The notes below the pieces were generated by a model. It made no database searches. It worked only from the letters and a program-made list of their open reading frames with translations, and was not told the DNA's origin. Below, one piece after another: positions 6,041 to 8,220 of a DNA stretch of 8,220 nucleotides (its first letter is position 1; the number at the start of each line of letters is the position of its first letter). Made by a program: the position numbers and the translations under genes. The stretch is from Spirosomataceae bacterium. Its GTDB lineage: Bacteria > Bacteroidota > Bacteroidia > Cytophagales > Spirosomataceae. Where the stretch lies: the NCBI GenBank assembly GCA_030731175.1, contig JANQUM010000133.1, forward strand, positions 1 through 8,220. Direction: 5' to 3'.

Positions 6041-7021
6041 TTAGAATAGTTTCACGGTTTTTCCGGCATCAGAAGCGGTTATTTCAACGAGTTTTTTGCC
6101 TTTTACACCGAGTGTTTCTAAATAGAATTCGGTGCCAACGGGTATTTTTTCTTCCCGTAAAGCGAACGGGTTCATTGGGAAACCGTAGCTGAAAGTTCTC
6201 CCACTTGGGTTTGGCCCTTTGATGACAAAGTTTCGGCGAAGTGCTGAATTATTCTGGATTTTCAACGAAACGTAAGTTAAGGTCTCCGTAGATTTGTTGC
6301 GAGGGGCGGGGCGGGGATTTGGCGGATTAACTGCTGCTACTTCATTCGCTGCTGTTGCTTTCGCAGTACCGCTCAATTTCACGTTGGTTGGGTTTCCTTC
6401 ATAAGTCAAAACTGCATCATGGAGTAAGTAGGCGGATAGTTTTTCTGAGGCAAAAACCACGGCACTATTGCTTCCCTGTATTCTTGCATCTACTTCCGTA
6501 GCTTTGAGTTGGGTTGTATGTAGCGTGCCACGTTCACTGTAAAAACCGTTGTTTGAAGATGCGATTTCCAATTTCTCAACTTTACCTATTAATTCAACAT
6601 TTCCGTAGAACATATCTACCTTAAATGTTTGCACGTCGATGCCTTTCACCTTAACATTTCCAACACTTGTTTGCTGTCCGTAGGTTCTTAGTTCGGTTAA
6701 AAATGGTACGGATATGTTAATTCTCGGACGGCTTTTTTGCAACCAAAAACCTTCTGCTGCTTCGAGGGTCAACAAACCGTTCACAACCGTTGCGTTGATC
6801 CGGTCTCCGATGTTACCATCGGCGGTGATTTCGATCATGGGCATTCCGCCGACGATTACGTTTACGTCGGCGAACATATTTACGTACAATTTCGAGAACT
6901 GTTCAATTGTCCTTTTTTTAGTAATAACATTGCCGTTGCCTTTAATCATTTTATTGCTACTCTGAGCTGATAACGGCGATATAATGAGGAACGAGAAGAG
7001 AATAACTAATAGCTTTTTCAT
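6041..7021 (-). CDS. Secreted GIN-domain (DUF2807) protein with an extra C-terminal module
   Basis: A predicted exported protein of unknown function. A signal peptide covers about residues 1-19 (MKKL, a hydrophobic core, then PLSA before QSS). Residues about 40-215 fit the head GIN domain (DUF2807), a repetitive beta structure. The clues are the opening FSKLYVNMFADVNVIVG, the ITADGNIGDRI and NGLLTLEA segments, and repeating strands that end in valine-rich turns. A proline-rich linker (NPPNPRPAPRNK, about 232-243) leads to an 83-residue C-terminal domain (244-326). That domain has NNSALRRNFVIKGPNPSG, PVGTEFYLE and a DAGKTVKLF end. It resembles, from memory, a NNS...PVGT...DAGKT module seen in other secreted Bacteroidota proteins. 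GIN proteins are often called putative adhesin heads, but a role is not established. The gene is monocistronic, with its own terminator. Confidence 0.85.
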   Translation of the reverse strand: MKKLLVILFSFLIISPLSAQSSNKMIKGNGNVITKKRTIEQFSKLYVNMFADVNVIVGGMPMIEITADGNIGDRINATVVNGLLTLEAAEGFWLQKSRPRINISVPFLTELRTYGQQTSVGNVKVKGIDVQTFKVDMFYGNVELIGKVEKLEIASSNNGFYSERGTLHTTQLKATEVDARIQGSNSAVVFASEKLSAYLLHDAVLTYEGNPTNVKLSGTAKATAANEVAAVNPPNPRPAPRNKSTETLTYVSLKIQNNSALRRNFVIKGPNPSGRTFSYGFPMNPFALREEKIPVGTEFYLETLGVKGKKLVEITASDAGKTVKLF

Positions 7022-7177
7022 AATTTTTGAGATGTGAATGAAGGATAAGAGGCAATCGCTGTACTACTCATCCGGAGTGATGTGTCGTTATTGACAATGC
7101 AAAGGTGGGGCTTAAGTAGGCTCTCATCGTCGCAAATGATGATTTGAGACGTTTCAATTTATTATTTGACTCCTTAT

Positions 7178-7211
7178 GATAAAAAGATGATTAAAATCAT
7201 TCTTTTTATTT
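7178..7211. repeat. AT-rich inverted repeat upstream of the Cys-rich gene
   Basis: TAAAAAGA (7180-7187) with TCTTTTTA (7201-7208) and TGAT (7188-7191) with ATCA (7196-7199) form a stem with one bulged base and a TAAA loop; further weak pairs extend it by one or two bases. It overlaps the presumed -33 region of the promoter at 7234-7241, so it may be an operator; its low GC makes it a poor terminator. Confidence 0.4.
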
Positions 7212-7241
7212 AGAATAATTACAGATAACGTTCTATATTTG
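7209..7241 (+). promoter_or_regulatory. Candidate promoter of the 52-residue Cys-rich gene
   Basis: TATATTTG at 7234-7241 is an exact TAnnTTTG match. Twenty bases upstream, TTTAG at 7209-7213 is a weak -33. The start codon follows 20 bp after the -7 element, leaving a short leader, which supports the small gene being real. Confidence 0.5.
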
Positions 7242-7261
7242 CTCATCAATTTATAGAAGCA

Positions 7262-7420
7262 ATGAAATTAGACTGGAACGAAGTAGCTACAAATCACAAA
7301 ATCAGCGTCACGAAAGAATTGATGTTGATGCCTTTTGATAACGAATGTTGCGTTATGAAAAAGTGCTGTAAGAAGTACAAGAAGAAAGGCAAGTATTGCA
7401 GAAGCTGCCCGAAGAACTGA
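7262..7420 (+). CDS. Small cysteine- and lysine-rich protein (52 residues), hypothetical
   Basis: An open frame from ATG (7262-7264) to TGA (7418-7420). Residues 1-28 are an ordinary, slightly acidic segment (MKLDWNEVATNHKISVTKEL and on). Residues 29-52 hold six cysteines arranged CC-x4-CC-x9-C-x2-C (29, 30, 35, 36, 46, 49) within a very basic tail ending CPKN. There is no signal peptide or membrane segment, so it is probably cytoplasmic. The paired CC and final CxxC could bind zinc, another soft metal or an iron-sulphur cluster, and the lysines could contact nucleic acid. I recall similar KCCKKY...C..CP tails in unannotated Bacteroidota proteins, but assign no function. A good TAnnTTTG element precedes it. 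It converges on the SUI1 gene with 11 bp between stop codons. Confidence 0.7.
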   Translation: MKLDWNEVATNHKISVTKELMLMPFDNECCVMKKCCKKYKKKGKYCRSCPKN

Positions 7421-7431
7421 TAAAGACTAAT

Positions 7432-7773
7432 TCAGCCACCCGCTTTTTTGGCTCCATAACCTTCTTTTTTTAGGTATTCTACTACTTTATCACGGTGGTC
7501 GCCTTGTAATAAGACTTCGCCGTCTTTTGCTGCTCCGCCGCTTCCGCAAAGGGATTGTAATTCCTTCTTCAATAGTGCTAAATCAAACGCATTTCCTGTA
7601 AAATCCGCCACGCGGGTAACAACTTTTCCGCCGCCTTTTCGGTCGAGCCAGACTTTTAATTGTTGTTTTGCGTTCCCAACGGTTGCTTCCTCTTTATTTT
7701 CGGATTCAAATACAAAATCTTTGTTGGTAGAATACATGATGCCGTCTGTTTCGCGGCGTTGTTTTTTGCTCAT
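7432..7773 (-). CDS. SUI1/eIF1-like translation factor (YciH family)
   Basis: A 113-residue cytoplasmic protein of the SUI1 superfamily, the bacterial counterpart of eukaryotic initiation factor eIF1. In E. coli the homologue YciH influences initiation fidelity with non-canonical starts and leaderless mRNAs; its role in Bacteroidota is less clear. After a variable N-terminal tail (about 1-37), the core has LKVWLDRKGGGKVVTRVADF (39-58), the RKGGGKVVT segment being the family hallmark. ALLKKELQSLCGSGGAAKDG (66-85) follows, then EVLLQGDHRDKVVEYLKKEGY (86-106), where the QGDHRDKV signature is unmistakable. Length is close to E. coli YciH (108). The ATG at 7771-7773 is the natural start. It lies alone, divergent from the secreted protein at 7926. 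Confidence 0.94.
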   Translation of the reverse strand: MSKKQRRETDGIMYSTNKDFVFESENKEEATVGNAKQQLKVWLDRKGGGKVVTRVADFTGNAFDLALLKKELQSLCGSGGAAKDGEVLLQGDHRDKVVEYLKKEGYGAKKAGG

Positions 7774-7792
7774 GGTTTTTAATTAATTAAGA

Positions 7793-7823
7793 CAAAGGAA
7801 TAAAGATTTAGGAAAAAAGACAA
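7793..7823 (-). promoter_or_regulatory. Candidate promoter of the SUI1-like gene
   Basis: On the minus strand TTG (7823-7821) is followed after 20 nt by TTCCTTTG (7800-7793), one base from TAnnTTTG. The distance to the start codon (about 20 bp) and the spacing are appropriate. Confidence 0.4.
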
Positions 7824-7854
7824 TTGACGCCCGTCAAATAGTAACTTTTTATCT

Positions 7855-7884
7855 TTTGGATTAGGAAATACTTCGATACTTTTA
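7855..7884 (+). promoter_or_regulatory. Candidate promoter of the secreted DUF4440-like gene
   Basis: TTTG (7855-7858), an 18-nt spacer and TACTTTTA (7877-7884), one base off TAnnTTTG, lie 41 bp before the ATG at 7926. The match is imperfect. Confidence 0.35.
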
Positions 7885-7925
7885 ACTTTCTGATTCGAAT
7901 AAAATAAACAATTCAGCCTTCGCTC

Positions 7926-8220
7926 ATGAAAAAAACACTACTTTATACATTCTTTTTGATTTCAGTTAGTTCGCCGGTTTTCGCTCAATCAGTGGAGGAA
8001 ACGGCTATTCGGGAAGTACTTACTCGTCAAAATGTAAATTGGAACGACGGCAACATCGAAGCCTTCATGGAAGATTATTGGAAGTCAGACTCGTTGATGT
8101 TTATCGGAAAAAATGGCGTGGTTTACGGCTGGCAAGCCACAAAAGATAGGTATTTCAGAAATTATCCTGACCGCAAAACGATGGGACAACTCGCTTTTGA
8201 TATTAAAAAAGTAAATTTGC
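7926..8220 (+). CDS. Secreted DUF4440 / SnoaL-like (NTF2 fold) protein, 3' end beyond window
   Basis: The first 98 residues are visible. A clear signal peptide (MKK, then hydrophobic LLYTFFLISV, ending PVFA before QSVEE at about residue 20) predicts export. The mature part opens with a helix (ETAIREVLTRQNVNWNDGNIEAFMEDYW), followed by SDSLMFIGKNGVVYGWQATKDRYFRNYPD. The pattern of a helix, WN.G....FM..Y, then a strand and a G-W...K.RY turn is that of the SnoaL/DUF4440 group of NTF2-like folds. These are small cone-shaped proteins with a pocket, often of unknown ligand, and signal-bearing copies are common in Bacteroidota. No catalytic function can be assigned. It diverges from the SUI1-like gene; no operon partner is visible before the window ends. 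Confidence 0.82.
   Translation, partial: MKKTLLYTFFLISVSSPVFAQSVEETAIREVLTRQNVNWNDGNIEAFMEDYWKSDSLMFIGKNGVVYGWQATKDRYFRNYPDRKTMGQLAFDIKKVNL

Noticed and set aside
7100..7107. CACCTTTG on the minus strand as the -7 element of the GIN gene
   Set aside because: It lacks the T of the consensus TA, and the nearest TTTG is about 25 nt upstream, too far for a standard promoter; possible but unsupported.
7144..7157. Near-palindrome TTGAGACGTTTCAA between the GIN gene and the Cys-rich gene
   Set aside because: Two internal mismatches and no clear position relative to a promoter; not distinguishable from chance in AT-rich DNA.
1..8220. CRISPR arrays, insertion sequences, phage or defence genes
   Set aside because: No regularly spaced repeats, transposase or integrase motifs, or terminal inverted repeats with target duplications were seen; the coding genes are ordinary chromosomal ones.

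Overview
The window looks like a chromosomal segment of a Bacteroidota species, probably from the Cytophagales. The reasons are promoter-like TTTG-N(~20)-TAnnTTTG elements, near absence of Shine-Dalgarno sequences, a membrane-anchored AraC-type regulator, a secreted GIN (DUF2807) protein, a signal-peptide NTF2-like protein and AT-rich intergenic DNA. The genus is not resolvable by eye. No mobile element, CRISPR array, phage gene or recognisable defence system is visible.

Layout, left to right: (1) 1-2120, minus strand, the large subunit of methylmalonyl-CoA mutase, open throughout and cut only at its extreme C-terminus by the window edge. (2) 2213-3199, plus strand, a D-lactate dehydrogenase diverging from it across a 92-bp gap. 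(3) 3242-3838, minus strand, a stand-alone bifunctional hisIE with a repeat-containing leader. (4) 4038-4380, a strong promoter, tRNA-Gly(GCC), an intrinsic terminator, tRNA-Leu(UAA) and a second terminator. (5) 4381-4664, a non-coding stretch with promoter-like elements, a perfect palindrome and a plus-strand terminator-like hairpin. (6) 4642-5790, minus strand, the membrane AraC regulator, with a long inverted repeat just upstream. (7) 6041-7021, minus strand, a secreted GIN-domain protein with an additional C-terminal module. (8) 7262-7420, plus strand, a 52-residue cysteine-rich protein. (9) 7432-7773, minus strand, a bacterial SUI1/eIF1-like protein. (10) 7926 to the end, plus strand, the beginning of a secreted DUF4440/SnoaL-like protein.

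The genes are mostly single transcription units of central metabolism and housekeeping: propionyl-/succinyl-CoA interconversion, pyruvate-lactate redox balance, histidine biosynthesis, tRNAs and translation. They do not form one coherent pathway. The least explained elements are the 52-residue Cys-rich protein, the orphan hairpin/palindrome region downstream of the tRNAs, the inverted repeat at the AraC start, the paired repeats in the hisIE leader, and the terminator lying between the two tRNAs. No convincing new multi-gene system was found.
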